The notes below the pieces were generated by a model. That model saw nothing but the letters and a program-made list of their open reading frames with translations, did not search any database and was not told the origin of the DNA. Below are positions 36,146 through 37,060 of a stretch of DNA of 37,060 bases, in pieces. Source of the stretch: Gemmatimonadaceae bacterium (lineage in GTDB: Bacteria; Gemmatimonadota; Gemmatimonadetes; Gemmatimonadales; Gemmatimonadaceae); the NCBI GenBank assembly GCA_025358925.1, contig JANYHT010000009.1, positions 1 to 37,060 of the forward strand, written 5' to 3'. The position numbers and the translations under genes are program-made. Within the stretch, counting starts at the first letter, position 1. The number at the start of each line of letters is the position of its first letter.

Positions 36146-36380
36146 CACCCTGGCGCCGCGCGGGACGCACTGCGAGGAGGTCGTCATCACGCACGGCGCG
36201 CACGTCGGTGCCGCGCAACGTCAGGAGCGCCTGCGTGCGCCCCGAGGCCGTGACGAATTCGACTTCCACGGCATCCGTCAAATAGAGCTGGACGACGGCG
36301 CCGATATCGCCAGCACACAGACCGACGTCGGGCAGGTCGTGTGTGAGCACGACCGTATCGAGTTCTCGAAAAGCAGTCAT
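36138..36380 (-). CDS. DUF4926 protein, second gene of a coupled cassette pair
   Basis: 80 residues from ATG 36380, whose first bases overlap the DUF6883 stop (ATGA). The fold appears to be a small beta barrel of SH3-like type: LDTVVLTHDLPDVGLCAGDI, GAVVQLYLTDAVEVEFVTAS, then TLRGTDVRAVRDDDLLAVR. DUF4926 proteins are commonly found next to DUF6883 or other small proteins, often in integron cassettes. The function is not known to me. The tight coupling and small size suggest a two-protein unit, possibly toxin-antitoxin or toxin-immunity, but that is only an inference. Confidence 0.85.
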   Translation of the reverse strand: MTAFRELDTVVLTHDLPDVGLCAGDIGAVVQLYLTDAVEVEFVTASGRTQALLTLRGTDVRAVRDDDLLAVRPARRQGAA

Positions 36381-36718
36381 CGCCGGCTTCCTGGGTGCGC
36401 TGTGATGAACCGGGGTACGCTCTCGCCGGTCAGAATGATCCAAACGGTCACGAGGAGCGCCGTCTCGCCGGTGGGACCTTGGATAATACCACGGACCTCA
36501 TACTTCTGTCCAAACACCGACGTAGCGGCCAACTCCGCGTCGCCGTCTCGACCCAGCTGGAGCAGCGCGGACTGGAGAGCCGGCCATTCGGCGCGCGTGA
36601 AACCGAGGGACTCGAAGAATCGCGCCTTCGAACGCCCCACCGGATGTTCGCGCGATAGCAAGTAATCCTGCACTTTCGCCGCGTCGCAAATCGAATAGTC
36701 GGCGTCGGGGAGCTTCAC
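36377..36718 (-). CDS. DUF6883 protein, first gene of a coupled cassette pair
   Basis: 113 residues from GTG 36718, which begins 26 bases after the attC site A, a spacing usual for cassette genes. The domain is recognised from MKLPDADYSICDAAKVQDYL, HPVGRSKARFFESLGF, and the strands FGQKYEVRGIIQGPTGETAL followed by VTVWIILTGESVPRFITAHP. No catalytic motif is known to me for this family; Arg/His/Lys residues in HPVGRSKARFF are conserved-looking. It overlaps the DUF4926 gene by four bases, so the two are translationally coupled. Upstream ATG codons near 36725 are in other frames. Confidence 0.87.
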   Translation of the reverse strand: MKLPDADYSICDAAKVQDYLLSREHPVGRSKARFFESLGFTRAEWPALQSALLQLGRDGDAELAATSVFGQKYEVRGIIQGPTGETALLVTVWIILTGESVPRFITAHPGSRR

Positions 36719-36743
36719 GTGTCATCCATTCGTCGTGGGTGCG

Positions 36744-36840
36744 GCATAACGCCTAGCGTTCAGCTGCAGCCGAATCAAATAGGAGCGCGCCAAGCGCGCG
36801 CACAATAGCTCGGCTGTCAGACTGCAACGGTTTGTTAGGC
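36744..36840 (-). repeat. attC site of an integron cassette array (site A)
   Basis: Read on the minus strand, the site starts with GCCTAAC (R'' box, exact RYYYAAC) followed by a half CCGTT-G-CAG-T-CTG-A-CAGCCGA, and ends with TCGGCTGCAGCTGAACG and GTTATGC (R' box). The halves pair perfectly apart from three single extra bases in the 5' half, the hallmark of attC extrahelical bases that fix orientation. Between them is a variable loop with the palindrome GCGCGC-TTGG-CGCGC. Length is 97 bases. It begins 13 bases after the stop of the 36853 gene and 26 bases before the DUF6883 start, so it sits exactly at a cassette junction. Confidence 0.82.
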
Positions 36841-36852
36841 ATCACAGAGGCG

Positions 36853-37060
36853 TCACTCAGAGATTCTGACGTTTGATGGCCAGTCTCGAGTTCGCCTACA
36901 GGTGAGTGCGCTCTCGCAGGCCGATTGATAACTGGCCCAATCCTGCGCGCTCATCGCGAGCAAGTCGCCCGTGTTCATTGTCAGGTTGTCAGCGTCAAAT
37001 AGCTTGAACTCAAATGCAACCGACGCTGATTGATCCGCAGGAGACCACAAGCTAATCTGC
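36853..37060 (-). CDS. Partial cassette ORF at the right edge
   Basis: The minus frame is open from the right edge to a TGA at 36853; about 69 codons are visible (SLWSPADQSASVAFEFKLFD, NTGDLLAMSAQDWASYQSA, CESALTCRRTRDWP). A TTG at 37050 could be a start, but nothing supports it and the gene probably begins outside the window. I recognise no family. It ends 13 bases before attC site A, as a cassette gene should. Confidence 0.55.
   Translation of the reverse strand, partial: QISLWSPADQSASVAFEFKLFDADNLTMNTGDLLAMSAQDWASYQSACESALTCRRTRDWPSNVRISE

Noticed and set aside
1-37060. CRISPR arrays, rRNA, tRNA genes and insertion sequences
   Set aside because: No regularly spaced repeats, cloverleaf-type sequence, rRNA segment or transposase motif was recognised on either strand by reading.

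Overview
The window looks like part of a Gemmatimonadota-type chromosome. The base composition is GC-rich but not extreme. The marker families are a Ser/Thr kinase fused to a PD40/TolB-like propeller, a membrane-anchored BTAD/TPR regulator, many secreted proteins ending their signal peptide in an AQ-type site, and many small lipoproteins. The phylum is inferred from this gene style; there is no rRNA or other taxonomic marker in the window.

Left part (1-15.6 kb). A TldD/PmbA-type metalloprotease with a Tat-like leader is cut by the left edge and diverges from an S9 peptidase that overlaps a DUF1080 protein. These are followed by a small GlsB/YeaQ membrane protein, a DUF6496 basic protein, a serine beta-lactamase-like hydrolase, a SnoaL-like protein, a flavodoxin-fold quinone reductase, and a 941-residue NTE-like patatin phospholipase with two cyclic-nucleotide-binding-like modules. 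Next comes a hybrid histidine kinase locus (12.1-15.55 kb) that is broken into at least three reading frames. It has lost conserved blocks of its GAF, PAS and ATPase domains.

Middle part (15.6-29.8 kb). A Ser/Thr kinase with PD40 repeats and a secreted TPR protein lie on the minus strand. A GTGA-coupled XRE regulator and nucleotidyltransferase pair (toxin-antitoxin-like) follows on the plus strand. Then come an OmpA-domain protein overlapping an unrecognised lipoprotein, a 937-residue BTAD/TPR regulator, two minus-strand envelope proteins (DUF4412-like and DUF3558-like), and a decayed TPR remnant.

Right part (29.8-37.06 kb). An intact HicB antitoxin sits beside only the tail of HicA, preceded by an ankyrin membrane protein and a secreted protein. 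A truncated methyltransferase follows. From 32.74 kb to the right edge the sequence has the features of a chromosomal integron cassette array read on the minus strand. Two sites with attC architecture (32742-32855 and 36744-36840) share their inner box sequences, and a third, degenerate half-site lies near 36.1 kb. The array holds a partial ORF, a translationally coupled DUF6883-DUF4926 pair, a lipoprotein, an S1 protease broken by two frameshifts, and an Ig-like lipoprotein. No integrase is visible; by the orientation it would lie beyond the right edge.

The most interesting points are the previously unannotated attC sites and their two-gene DUF6883/DUF4926 cassette, the XRE-nucleotidyltransferase pair, the HicA remnant, the kinase locus with repeated deletions, and the duplicated sensor modules of the NTE-like patatin. 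Several frameshifts could be true decay or sequencing error, and the sequence alone cannot separate these.
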